A stretch of DNA of 64,000 nt from Triatoma infestans. Taxonomy: Eukaryota > Arthropoda > Insecta > Hemiptera > Reduviidae. Location: contig JAAEAF010001107.1 in NCBI GenBank assembly GCA_011037195.1, positions 217,077 through 281,076 on the forward strand. Direction: 5' to 3'. The position numbers and the translations under genes are program-made. Numbering within the stretch: position 1 is the stretch's first letter; each line of letters begins with the position of its first letter. This document shows, piece after piece, positions 41,956-52,022 of the stretch. The notes beneath the pieces are model-generated. The model saw only the letters and a list, made by a program, of their open reading frames with translations. It was not told where the DNA came from and ran no database searches.

Positions 41956-42599
41956 ACATCTATTTATACCTTTAATAAAAGAAGGAATCTTCCTTGACGC
42001 TTATAATGGATTACCGTTTCGAAGTAAGAAATAAAAAAAACTGCCATTTAAGGACAGTCGCAAATCCAAATAAAAATCTCAAAATAATACAAATAACATT
42101 TTCTTAAGTTTAAAGTGTTTATAGAAAGCTTCACCCAGTAACTGTTGTAATAACGGTATTTATAGGGTGATTATATTGTGAAAACTTATATAGAAATTCA
42201 ATAAATAAAAGAAACTAGGTAAGAACTAACAAGTTGTATAACAAAATCATAAATATTGATGGGTTTAAAAAATATATATATATACATATAATAGCATAAT
42301 CATGTATGCAGCACCAGATCAATGTATGAATTGATCATTGTCAGAAAGATATGTTGTATACTATTTAGTTTTTGGAAAGTGAGTCAAGGGTGGAAACGGA
42401 TTAAAGAGTTACTATGCCTTCGTGGCTTTGAAAAGGTTAAACAACGAGGTCATACACGAGCTTATTTGTATTACAAAAAAAAAAAAAAGTAGATAAGTGA
42501 GCTTTTTGTGGCCAGCTGGAAGATGATAGATGGGAGTTTAGTGTCTAAAAACTTAAAGTGAAAGATTAAAATTATAGAGGACATTCATAGTTAAAAAAA
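41956..42599. other. AT-rich spacer, nothing recognised
   Basis: TA-rich tract near 42270-42290. A more balanced stretch at 42380-42530 shows no motif. Confidence 0.45.
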
Positions 42600-42640
42600 A
42601 AAGAATCTGATGTGAAACACTCATATGGTAGTAAGGAAAT
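42600..42640 (-). repeat. family A 3' end, minus orientation
   Basis: AAGAATCTGATGTGAAACACTCATATG is the terminal hairpin sequence only; the remainder is absent. Confidence 0.5.
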
Positions 42641-42985
42641 AGTGGTTGCTTAGTGATATTGAAATGAACACACACTTCTTTACTGGCAATTTTCTTTTTA
42701 CGAAATACAGACTGAGGAGAAGGAGTATATGAGAGGGTATAGTGGCTGAGCGATAAGTGATGTTGTCTGATGATTTAGAATGGTAGCGTTGGCTATTTAG
42801 ATAGCTCACCCTAATGAAGCGTGTAGCAGTTAGAACTCTGCTTGTTCCGTGTTGTGTTAGGCTAGATTTGGAAAATCTTTGACCTAAAAATGACTTTTGG
42901 CAGAAAGCACAGTGCTTATAGTGAGCTGTTTCTTGAGCAACTCTTGGAATTCTGAGTGATACAGTAGAGTGTAACAACTGCATTT
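42641..42985. repeat. unclassified repeat-like segment
   Basis: About 80 bases (42710-42790: 'gaggagaaggagtatatgagagg', 'ggctgagcgataag', 'ttagaatggtagcg') resemble 22935-23035. On the minus strand it is open for 120 codons with no recognisable domain. The segment could belong to the same unidentified element as 22.9-23.4 kb. Confidence 0.25.
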
Positions 42986-43104
42986 GCTCTGTGCAAGTCT
43001 ATGTTATTACACTGTTTCACAAAAACATACTGAAGATGAGCGAACGCCCGAAACCAGTCGATGATAACAAAAAGAAGCAGGCTATCACAGAGAATGTCTC
43101 TGAT
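42986..43104. mobile_element. family B, part of right arm
   Basis: GCTCTGTGCAAGTCTATG, 'aacatactgaagatgagcgaacgcccg' and GTCGATGATAACAAAAAGAAGC to GAATGTCTCTGAT. Both the left arm and the right terminus are absent. Confidence 0.7.
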
Positions 43105-43930
43105 TATAATGCGGTTGTAGAAAAAAAATTCAATATTGTAATATATGTGTAAAATGATTTATTTATTGTACGCTCTCTCGTTTAGCCAAATATCTGCAGA
43201 TGAGTGTAAAAACAAACAACCATTACTTTACCACCACTGTTTGACAAATAACTATTATATTCCTTTAAAATTTTAGGAAGTAAAGTTATATAACAACATT
43301 TTTAAACAACATAATTTAAATAAACAGCATAAAATAAAGAAAAAATAAATAAAAAAAATAGATAATTTTTCATTAAAAAAATAAGCTATATCACTCTAAA
43401 CTTTATGAGTATTTATTTATAAGAAAATAAATATTTATTTACAATACAAAATAAAAAAGAAAAAGGAAAACTTGATAAATAAAACAGTCACAATAAACCT
43501 ATAGTTGTATAAAGCTTTCACCGCAGACAATTTGACGTCAAGCAATATTATTGACACTAAAGTAATAAACTTTCAACTATAAATATATTTTATATTGGCC
43601 TTTATATTACCTAATATTTCTTTTTTAATTTTTTTTTTTCGAGCCTTCAATAAAAGATAAAAAGGTGGTGTTAAACTATATTTAGAAACTTTATTATTGA
43701 GGAAATAAGTTGCGGCTCCCTACCGTATGGCACAATATTCATAAATGTGGAAAACTCTTTGATCATAATCATTAAATGAATATAAAACTGTTTTGAAAAT
43801 TATCAAACTATTTAAGATTTTCATTGGTACACTCTAATTCAAGATCTAGTTTTTTTGGGGTGGCGGTGGGGGGGTAGAGCAAGATAGTGGAGAAAAAATT
43901 GATGTAAAATACGCAGCACGATTACTTACT
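43105..43930. other. AT-rich spacer
   Basis: A-rich and T-rich runs and a G-rich stretch (43857-43874). Nothing recognised. Confidence 0.45.
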
Positions 43931-43934
43931 GCAT

Positions 43935-44520
43935 TTAATTTTTTTTTCCTTATGTCACCACGTTTTCTTGGATACTATCCATACGCTCCCTTGCAGCCCA
44001 ATATAAATTTGCCGGCGTTTCCACCGGTTGTCGTCTTTGTGATTTTCTCTTACATCCTCAAGGGAAGGACACGTGTCTAAGTGAGATGCCGTCATTTCCT
44101 GTCCGGTATCACAGAGGGGGCATTTTACATCCCTCGGGATTCCTATTCGTCGGAGATGCTGTTTTAGATAGTCATGTCCAGTTGCCATCCTAAAACATGC
44201 GACTGAGACATAACGTGGTGCAGAGATGTGATAGGGTTCCCCACTGGCGTCCTTCTGCTTTCCTCTCCAAATCCATTTTTGTTTTTTCCAACAAGGAGGT
44301 CGTTTTGAACCACTGTATGGGATAGGCAATTCTGGTTGTTCCATTCCTGCACCCTGCTTAGCCAATCTGTCCGCTCGCTCATTGCCCTCGATTCCAACAT
44401 GAGCGGGCAACCATTGGAGGGCAAGTTTACGTCCATGTCTTAGGAGGGCATCAATTGTGGTGCGGCAATCTATCACACGCCTAGAGTCTGCATTTAATGC
44501 AATTATCAAATTGACCAATT
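43935..44520 (-). pseudogene. non-LTR retrotransposon RNase H + zinc-knuckle C-terminus
   Basis: The longest well-preserved coding remnant in the window: 187 open codons on the minus strand (43955-44518). Residues about 14-31 (SRRVIDCRTTIDALLRHG) fit the RNase H helix before the last strand. Residues about 36-54 (WLPAHVGIEGNERADRLAKQ) are the terminal RNase H motif with its histidine and aspartate intact. Residues about 110-135 read MATGHDYLKQHLRRIGIPRD, followed by CPLCDTGQEMTASHLDTCPSL, a C-x2-C-x9-H-x4-C knuckle. The frame ends in VSKKTW. The first catalytic residues and the reverse transcriptase are missing: sequence upstream of 44520 is family A. It is therefore a 5'-truncated copy, younger than the other tails because it has no internal stop. 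The initiating ATG is fortuitous. Confidence 0.85.
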
Positions 44521-44559
44521 ATCCTTTTGACATGAAACTTTATTCATATGTCGAGGAAG

Positions 44560-45060
44560 AGATAGAAGTCCATTGATAGATGGAACGTGTTGACTGAATG
44601 AATTGATTACATTGTAGTCCAAAACCATGTGAAATAAACTTTTCCCGGATAAATGTAACAAATTCGAGTGATTCATTTAGATCTATGCAGTTTGTATTGG
44701 CCAAATTTAAAGACAATCAGTAGCCTTTTGAAAGAAAATTTCACAAAAATCAAAAATTTATTCTATTAAGTCATAACTTCCGGTTAATCACTTTTCTTCA
44801 AATTTAGAATTCTAGTGATGTTGCTAATTACTACTTTAATAGGTGGCTGAACCGTACTTAGTTACTTAGAGGAAAGCTAGAGGTTACTATTGAGGAAAAC
44901 TTTAACGGTACCGCAACCCCCCCTGCCACCGCCAAAACAAAATCATTTTTCTTGGAAAAATGCTTCCTCAAGTAAAAGTAATAGACATTTATAGTGTATG
45001 AAGTTTAAAATGAAAAATCGTTGGAGTGATTTTTAAGAAAATTGCTGAAAAACAGAAGAA
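44560..45060 (-). repeat. family A repeat, minus orientation
   Basis: 'acattgtagtccaaaaccatg', 'gtgattcatttagatctatgcag', 'gtcataacttccggttaatc' (near 44770), 'aaaagtaatagacatttatag' and 'aagtttaaaatgaaaaatcgttgg'. Neither terminus is present. Confidence 0.65.
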
Positions 45061-45099
45061 GGAAAAAAATATATTCAGCAAAGTTGCAGCATTTCCCTT

Positions 45100-45755
45100 G
45101 CAAACCCATCCATTAACCGAGAAAGTAGACTTTATAGAATTGGTTTTTGAGTTTCTTGGAATTTTTCTCGAAAAATGACTGTAACAATTATTTCTGTTTA
45201 ACTTAAAATATTAATTGAACAGAAAAAAAAAATTGATGCCGTTCTACGGGTATTCTGGGCTACATTGTAAACACTCGTACTACCTCAGAGACATTTTCCG
45301 TGGTAGCCTGCTTCATTTTGTGGTCATCGACCGGTTTCGGGTGTTCGCCCATCTTCAGGATGCGTTTTTTAGACAGTGTGACAACACAGACTTGCACAAA
45401 GCAAATTTAGTTTGCACCCTTGGTTTTCAGTTTCTTGGAGTGTGTAACACAAAATTGTTCTGTGCAAGTCTGTGTTGTCACACTATATGAAAAACGCATC
45501 CTGAAGATGGGCGAACGCCCAAACTGGTCGATGAGCACAAAATGAAGCAGGCTACCATGAAAACTGTCTCTGATGCGTTCCAGCTCTGCGGAACCAACCA
45601 CCACAACAACTCGTACTACCTGTCTGGGTGGCTACTTGTCGTTCCACTAGCTCTATATTTATGTTTGGATAAATGGGTAGAATTTGTAGTGAAAAGAAAA
45701 TTTTGTCATTTTATAACAGCAACAGCAAGTCGAGTGATTGTTTCACATCAGATTT
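45100..45755 (+). repeat. family A 3' half interrupted by family B
   Basis: 'aaccgagaaagtagac', 'attctgggctacattgtaaacactcgtactacct', then the family B insertion, then the duplicated 'actcgtactacct', 'gtctgggtggctacttgtc', 'cagcaagtcgagtgattgtttcacatcagatttt' at the 3' end. The insertion splits the 'actacaatgtaatcact...tactacctg' stretch of the family A consensus. Confidence 0.75.
45286..45608. mobile_element. family B palindromic element with 13-bp target duplication
   Basis: Flanked by perfect ACTCGTACTACCT copies (45273-45285 and 45609-45621). Left arm 45286-45402 starts CAGAGACATTTTCCGTGG and ends CTTGCACAAAGC. Right arm 45457-45608 starts GTTCTGTGCAAGTC and ends CGGAACCAACCACCACAACA. 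The left arm lacks about 35 bases of the full palindrome (TTGTTGTGGTGG...GGAAAGCAT), so the element is truncated at its left end only. Variable left truncation, a constant right end and a long target duplication fit target-primed retroposition better than cut-and-paste movement. No poly(A) tail is present. Confidence 0.85.
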
Positions 45756-46321
45756 TCTGACTATTCGCAAAAAAAAAAAAGAGTACGTATTCTGAGGGAG
45801 ACTAAAAAATATTACGAACAGCTATACTTCCTCATACAGTAGTTTGTAAAAGTACAAAACTTTTGTAGTTTTTTTTTATGGACAGCTTTGTGTAAGATTT
45901 ACACGTGTAAATGATTCACATCACTAGACGTTCCCATTTTATAGAAGATATTTACAATTTTTTATAAACACACTAATTACCTTAATATAGAGGGACAAGT
46001 TTATCTTTATCAAATATTGACGTCATAATCCCATGTTGTCTTTAATATAATTATATTTACTGCTCAATTTATCACTATAATCCTTCAGGCATATAAGATA
46101 AATATAATTTAGGCTCTTAGAATAATTATATAATTTTTAAGAAAAACTAAATAAATAAAAAAAATTGTTGATGAGCACGTATTACGGTAGAAAGATAGAA
46201 ATATTTTGTAATTTATCAGAGATAAGTATATTTTTTTTTCAGTTATTAAGGAGACATTTTGTCGCCAGAGTTTTTTTTATTTTATTGAACTATTTTTATG
46301 GTTTTCAGTTTCTTTGGATGT
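45756..46321. other. AT-rich spacer, nothing recognised
   Basis: AT-rich DNA with a few A runs and no repeat family. Confidence 0.5.
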
Positions 46322-46670
46322 ATAAAAAAATCTGGTGTCAAACGCTCACACGACTTTCTCATACTGCTGTCACGAATACAGTAATAAAATACAACTTGCT
46401 TTAGACTTAAAATTTCTACTGAAGTTGTGTCTGAACGTCACTGTTTCCCCCTCCTCGCCAGACCGCAATAATTTTTCCAGAGAAAAATGCTTAAGTAAAA
46501 GTGATAGACATTATTGTGTGTAGATAGTTTACAAAGTTTAAAGAAAAATTGTCGGCGCCATATTTGAAAGAAAATTTTTGAAAAACAGCAAAAAAAAAAA
46601 ACTATTCGATAAAGTCGCACTTGAGATGGTTTTTACCCAAAACTATCGAGTCAAATACGGTGGTAGAGTA
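46322..46670 (-). repeat. family A repeat, minus orientation
   Basis: The 3' end AAAAATCTGGTGTCAAACGCTC (46326-46347), then 'cgactttctcatactgctg', 'aagtaaaagtgatagacatta', 'gtcgcacttgagatggtttttacc' and 'gagtcaaatacggtgg'. The 5' half is missing. Confidence 0.7.
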
Positions 46671-47189
46671 TGAAATGTAGTTGGTGATATTGTATTGTTT
46701 GTGTAGTAGCATGTGGCATGAGCGGTTTTGTAGAGGGCTTGTGTGTATGTTTAAAGAGAAGAGAAGTAATAAGAAATAAATAAGTAAACACTACTAGATT
46801 AAATCAAATATATTATCTTTAAGGAAATTTAAATACTTTTCAATGTCACTATAATACGCTTCTAAATATACTGAAACTAGCTAGATTAAACTCTTATGTT
46901 TTAACTTATGCCAGGCACTGAATTTAAGAGAGCGATTTCTGATACAAGTGTTCGGGTTCAATATCTAATTCAGACTATCTTGAAGGAATGCCTTGTCTTC
47001 ATAGTTCAAATCCTCCCCTTTGAGAAGGGCAAAAGACAAAGCTAACTAAGTTCTATGAACTCTTCTGTAATGGTAGTCTTCTACCTGGGTGGACCTTTTT
47101 TTTCTAGCGATGTTAGAATATTCTTCAAATTATGATATTTTCCAAATAAAATATATTTATAGATATAATTTCTGGCATCCATCACAAGT
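46671..47189. other. spacer, nothing recognised
   Basis: About 46890-47095 has more balanced composition but no motif on either strand. Confidence 0.45.
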
Positions 47190-47257
47190 ATCACCAAGAA
47201 CGAAATTCCAAGTCCCAGGTTCCTATGATTTTTCATTTTTGAGATATTTTGTTAACT

Positions 47258-47292
<35 letters not shown>

Positions 47293-47410
47293 TTCTTTCC
47301 TTACTCAGGTAACCTTAAAACATTGGATTTCCTGGGAAAACTCAATTTAACTTCCGGCTGATTGGATTTTGACGAATTCTGCGATGTTTATAGCTAAACG
47401 GAATACTACT
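47190..47410 (-). repeat. family A 5' part, minus orientation, with CA repeat
   Basis: 'tgatttttcatttttgagatattttgtt' is followed by (CA)n at about 47260-47291, the minus-strand equivalent of the family GT tract. 'ggtaaccttaaaacattggatttcc', 'aacttccggctgattggattttgacgaattctgcg' lie beyond it. Confidence 0.6.
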
Positions 47411-47545
47411 TCAACTACTCCAATGGTTTACTTCTGATCCTGGCTGCCATAGCTTTAATTACATTTTCTGTACGAACAGAACGGGGATGGTCGCTGAAAG
47501 AGAAGGTCGACCACTCTGTATCTGTTAATGGTACAAGACACAGCT
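47411..47545 (-). pseudogene. mariner-like transposase linker fragment
   Basis: On the minus strand a frame reads VPLTDTEWSTFSFSDHPRSV and RTENVIKAMAARIRSKPLE before a stop at 47415-47417. The G/H-R-P-R-S-V-R-T-x-E-N-I-x-A-V-x-A-R-I-R-x-x-P pattern is the segment between the two helix-turn-helix parts of Tc1/mariner-superfamily transposases. The rest of the protein is missing on both sides. The 5' side is interrupted by a small poly(A) insertion. The glycine of the usual G-R-P-R is His, another sign of decay. Confidence 0.5.
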
Positions 47546-47557
47546 CAGTCGATGCGC

Positions 47558-47615
<58 letters not shown>

Positions 47616-47622
47616 CACAGCT
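47546..47622 (+). mobile_element. minimal poly(A) retroinsertion with 11-bp target duplication
   Basis: AAGACACAGCT occurs at 47535-47545 and again at 47612-47622. Between them lie only CAGTCGATGCGCC (47546-47558) and about 53 A. That is the footprint of a target-primed reverse transcription event that copied a poly(A) tail and about 13 bases of its template. The template cannot be identified from 13 bases. The exact A count may be affected by sequencing. Confidence 0.8.
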
Positions 47623-48059
47623 AATACCCATAGGATGAAGTGTTTCAAAATTCAGAGAAGCTGATGGCTTACCTTGTAAATTTGCTGTTACAGCAATACG
47701 GTTTCCTTTGTCATCACTCTTTAAATTAATGAAATCAGTGAAAAATTCATACTGACTACCATTTAAACCCTTTACTAATAAAGTACAAATTGCAACTAAC
47801 TAGATAACCATATATATAAAATATAACCTTGGTAATCCTTGATTGTACTTTTGTATCAGTATTTATGGCAGAACTAGGAGAAACACATATCATTTCACAA
47901 AAAAAACTGAGCGAAATGTGTGGCTCAATTATATTGAGTTGCTTCCAAACACAGTATATACTAATCAATTCCATAAACATCTTTACAATTGTTCGAGTCA
48001 AAACAAGGAACTGCTAAAGAGAGTCCAGTACCCACTGATTTGTAGAAACTTGATTTTTT

Positions 48060-48370
48060 TTTCCTACCTTCTCTTACTGCTTGGTAAGAGGAAGTTTTAC
48101 AATCGTGGCAAAATTTCGAAATTGAGTTTTTACAGGAAATACAAGTTTTGAGGTCTTCTGAGTTCGAAAAAAATGTTTTAGCGAATGATCTGTAATGTTT
48201 GTGCGTGTGTTTGAGGTTCCTGCGATTAATCGTTTTTGAAATATTTTGTTCTCACAGAAATCATTCACTAAAAACATTTTTTTCGAACTCAGGTGACCTC
48301 AAAACATGTATTTCCTTTGAAAACCCAATGCCGAGAATCTAACGCGATTGTAATATTATTTTCCTCGTCA
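48060..48370. repeat. two family A 5' ends, head to head
   Basis: A + oriented 5' end (48066 on: TTCTCTTACTGCTTGGTAAGAGGAAG, 'caatcgtggcaaaatttcg', 'gttttgaggtcttctgag') runs to about 48235. Then a minus oriented 5' end reads 'catttttttcgaactcaggtgacctcaaaacatg' to 'gcgattgtaatattattttcc' at 48365. The two are complementary over most of their length, making a near-palindrome of about 300 bp. Confidence 0.7.
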
Positions 48371-48589
48371 GATGAGTAATAAAAAGAAAGAAACAATAAA
48401 ATCTGGAATGATGAAACACTCTATTGTGAACAAAAGATTCAGTTAAGTAGCACTTCCGGTGTTTCATTTTGACCAAAAAATTTGGGTTGGATCAATGGTT
48501 GGCATTTAAACGGAATGTCTTGAGCTCACCGCACATTTCCTTTATTACTTTCTCTTACTCGTGCTAAATATTAATTATCCTAATAAAAA

Positions 48590-49180
48590 TAGAACATACG
48601 CCAATAGGTAGTACAAGTCATTGTATTATAGTCCAGGAGAAAGCGCTAAGAACATTGAATCAAGCCCATGTAACCTCTCAAGTTAACACCACAAATTCCG
48701 CAGAATTAGCTAAAATCAATTTGGGAGGAGTGTCAAAATGTTACAGATAAAAGTGATAGGTATATAACGATCCAATTCATTTCAACTTACAGTACTTTTT
48801 AATTTCTGTTTGCGTGGCTAAAACACCTTTGTTCTCGACTTTGTTTTTTGTTTATTAAAAAAAAACTCATGTTTCCTGTTTTGTTTTTCAGTCATCGCAG
48901 TTCGTAAGTGTTGAAACAAATTATTTGAAAGCATTTTTGTATACAGCAGTACAACTAGATTTAAAATTGACCGACTTATGTAATCAGTTCTGAAACTGTT
49001 GGTCTGTTGAGCCATGTTTCCTATGAGGCGGAACCGTAACCCTTTCATACGTGACTGTACACAGGTCTTTCGCCAAAAAAAAAAAATGTTCGAACACATC
49101 GGGACCTCAAAACATGCATTTCCGATAAATATACTTAGTTTTGAATGTTTATGACGCGCACGGGAATACTTCCGCATTAC
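48590..49180 (-). repeat. family A fragments, minus orientation
   Basis: 'attatagtccaggagaaagcgctaagaacattgaatcaa' (48624-48662, in pieces), 'gataaaagtgataggtata' (48744) and 'gggacctcaaaacatgcatttccg' (49101-49124) are separate minus-strand pieces with unrelated sequence between. Confidence 0.55.
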
Positions 49181-49261
49181 AGCATTATGAGAAATTAAAA
49201 TACTAATTATGTCATATGATTTTAAATAATTTTTTTTATTTTTTTTTTTTATTTTTTATTT

Positions 49262-49422
49262 TTTTAAATTTAAGGCGTCTCAACATCTGAGGTCATTTGC
49301 GCCCGGAGCCTTCTCAGTGCACTGCCGTCCTCCGGACAGTGTTCTCCCGTTACAGACAACACTGTCCATCACCGGACAGTGAGCTGTAGGGGCTCCTAGG
49401 AAATAGTAAATAATAAATAGAT
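49262..49422 (-). repeat. SINE family D, 5'-truncated
   Basis: On the minus strand: CCTAGGAGCCCCTACAGCTC, ACTGTCCGGTGATGGACAGTG, 'ttgtctgtaacgggagaacac', GGACGGCAGTGCACTGAGAAG and GCTCCGGGCGCAAATGACC to 'gagacgcctta'. It contains the hairpin CACTGTCCGGTGATGGACAGTG. The tRNA-like head is absent. This is the cleanest body copy of the family. Confidence 0.75.
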
Positions 49423-50015
49423 AACAATAATAAAGTAAAGTAAAGTAAAGTAATGCCTATTTTTTCAGGCGGGCTTAACGTCCAACTACCAAATTAGGTT
49501 AGATAACAATAATAAGTGACCTTAGTGTAATGAAATATATAATAAACTATGTAGTTTATATATATAATTATATATACACATTATAAGTGCTAAGTCACTT
49601 AAAATTTTATCTATTTGCTTATATTGTGTTGCTTTGTTGGCATATTTTCTTAACTTCATGGAAACTTAGTCAACAGTAATAATTAAGTTGTTTACTAATT
49701 ATTTATTTTTATATTTAGCTGACATAAATATCAAATTTATTGTATTTAATAAAAATAATAATCATCGTTAATTTTTTTTTTTTTTGAATAATAATGTCAA
49801 CCAATGAACTTTCTTCATTCTTCATAATTTGCCCTTTAACTTTCACAAAAAAAAAAAATAAATAATAATCTCTATCTATGATCATTTCTCATATGTTTGC
49901 ACAGAAATGTTGTTTGCTTTGTAAACGTTTTGAGATAGCGGCAAAATACGAAACTTCGATCCAACTGTACAGTTTTTTTCAGCATAAACTATAATAAACG
50001 CTGAAGACATTTTTA
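49423..50015. other. AT-rich spacer
   Basis: An AAAGT short tandem run near 49431-49452 and a palindromic TATATAATTATATATA near 49558-49575. No gene. Confidence 0.5.
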
Positions 50016-50537
50016 CTTTCTCTTACTCCTAGTAAGAGGAAGTATTGTAATCGTGCCAAATTTTCGATAACGAGTTTTCACCGGAAATATCCGTTTTGAG
50101 GTCCCCCGAGTCCAAAAAAGTGGTTTTTAACAAATGGTCTGTGTGTGTATGTGAACAGCATAGCTAAAAACTTCGTATATAAACTAAACGTACAAAGATC
50201 TACAACTTTTATTTAGAATATTTCTTTAGGAAATGTCATTTAAGTCACTTTTAGGGGAGGGGAAGGGGCTACGTTTTTCTCCAAAGTGCTATCATAGTTG
50301 ATTATACAATTCTATCATCCAAGGCAAATTAATTAGAAATAAATAGATGGCCAAAATTGCGAGTTTCAAGGAAATTAGTAAACCGGAAGTGCGCTTTTAC
50401 TGAACATTTTTTTCAGTTTTCCAAGAATTTTATTAAATTTGGTACACAAACTATAAAATTTATCAATTATAATTTTGAGAACAGGAGTAAGAGAAAGTTG
50501 TGTGTGTGTTTCACACCAGATTTTTTATTTTTTTTTA
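50016..50537 (+). repeat. family A, internally deleted but with both ends
   Basis: The 5' end CTTTCTCTTACTCCTAGTAAGAGGAAG (50016-50042) is the most regular hairpin in the window. 'gttttgaggtcccccgagtcc', a GT stretch and 'gaacagcatagct' follow. The sequence then jumps at about 50166 to 'cttcgtatataaactaaacg', deleting the segment with the first CCGGAAGT. AAACCGGAAGTGCG lies near 50381. The 3' end GGAGTAAGAGAAAGTTGTGTG and TTTCACACCAGA plus T run ends at 50537, directly joined to the next copy. Confidence 0.85.
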
Positions 50538-52022
50538 CTTTCTCTTGCTGCTGAGTATCAGGAAGTATTGCGAATCGTGTTAAATTTACACCAGAAATAT
50601 GTTTTGAGGTCTCCTGAGAACGAAATAACTTTTTTTTTTTACCAAATGGTTTATTGTGTATGATATATGTGTGCGCTCGTTTGTATTTGTGTAAACAAAA
50701 ATAGGTATCTCAAAAACGAATAATCGTAGCGAGCTCAAATTTGGTATTCCGCAACCGTATCTGTCATGAAGTTTTCAGGCAAAATCCTTCATCCAGATAT
50801 GTTATTTCGGTTAATATTTTACCGAATAGTTTGTAAGTTTTTCGTGATTTTTTTAGAAAAACGGCTCCAGCATTTTCTTTAAACGTTTTATACTATCTAC
50901 ATACGAGTAAATAACTATCATTTTAATTTGAAATATTTTCCTGGGCAAATTAATTTTTCTAAAGGATTTTGTGGGAACAATAGCGTTAAGCTTTTCTTAA
51001 AGCATCACTTCAATATTGTATGGAACTAGCACCTATATAATATTAATTTACATTAGATACATTACTAGAATTCCAAATTTGAAAACCAGAAGTTGTGACT
51101 TAACAATTAAATTTTTTTTTTTTTTTTGAATTTTCTCGAAAACGATTACAAAGTTTTCCTCTTGACTTTGAATATTAATTACTCAGATTTTTTTTTTATA
51201 TTCACTACAATTCATCGTATCATATGCAAATCTGTTGATATAGGAGAGATTGACATGACCCGGGGGGAATGGGAGATTCCTCCCAATGGAGGTATTCTCT
51301 GGTATTTTTAATTTATTTTCAGAATAGTGGAGGGTTAATTATAGAGGAACTCCCAAGCCCAGCGGCGTTTTCAAACTTCTGGTAGGATTATCAGGGATGG
51401 TAAGAGAGGACAATCTTTGGATAATAGGGTTAGAAAGGGCAGATGTAAAAATCATGGAAATTTTTATAACCGGATGTTATTAGCTGGCGAGTAAAAGGAA
51501 TTTAAGATCAATGTGGAGGGTTAGATTGGAGATATGGTAAGAAAGGGCTTTGGACTGAATGGAAATGGAATGCTTGTTGAACTGCAAAGCTCGCATATGA
51601 AAGTCTATAGGGTTTATATTACCGGGTAATTGTGAGTTTAGTACGTCGGCCAAGCAGTCTAGAAAGAAGTCTTAAATCTCTCTTCCAGTCTAGTGTGAAG
51701 GTTACGAGTTCAGTCGTTTGTCTACGTTTAAACCGACATAGCGAACACGATCTACCGATGTGTCAGATATAAACTTTTTACCTTTATTTGAATCATTTTC
51801 ATAGAAAATCGGTTTACAATGGTTTCTGAGGGATTTGCGACATTATATTTCAAATATGTTTGTTCCTATATTATTGGCGCTCTCTTCTGAACTAAAGCAT
51901 AATCACTTCTATCCCTGCTTGGGTATAAGGTTTAATGAAAAGTTGTCATCCTGTATATATATATATATACTGCTTTCTCACTAGCAGTAAGAGAAAGTCG
52001 TGTGAGTGTTAAACACGATTTT
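50538..52022 (+). repeat. family A copy interrupted by a jockey-type fragment
   Basis: Starts CTTTCTCTTGCTGCTGAGTATCAGGAAG (50538-50565) directly after the previous copy's T run. Family sequence runs to about 51270 and resumes near 51760 ('gatataaactttttacctttatttg', 'ttggcgctctcttctgaactaaag'). It ends at about 51978-52021 with 'agcagtaagagaaagtcgtgtgagtgttaaacacgatttta'. The gap is the minus-strand retrotransposon remnant. A TA tract lies at 51954-51969. Confidence 0.75.
51310..51758 (-). pseudogene. jockey-type reverse transcriptase C-terminal remnant
   Basis: On the minus strand RYVGLNVDKRLNS (about 51708-51748) matches the Y-L-G-L-x-L-D-x-R-L-x-W block that follows the reverse transcriptase active site in jockey-clade elements. 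With frame changes RLLSRLLGRRTKLTI, then QSKALSYHISNLTLHIDLKF and NPIIQRLSSLTIPDNPTRSL follow in the expected order. Several stops and at least two frameshifts make it dead. It lies inside a family A copy, as does the related fragment at 57.3 kb, which is on the opposite strand. Confidence 0.65.

Noticed and set aside
42621..42983. 120-codon minus-strand frame with several Cys and His
   Set aside because: Cys/His spacing fits no known finger, and part of the segment recurs at 22.9 kb, so it is probably repeat-derived.
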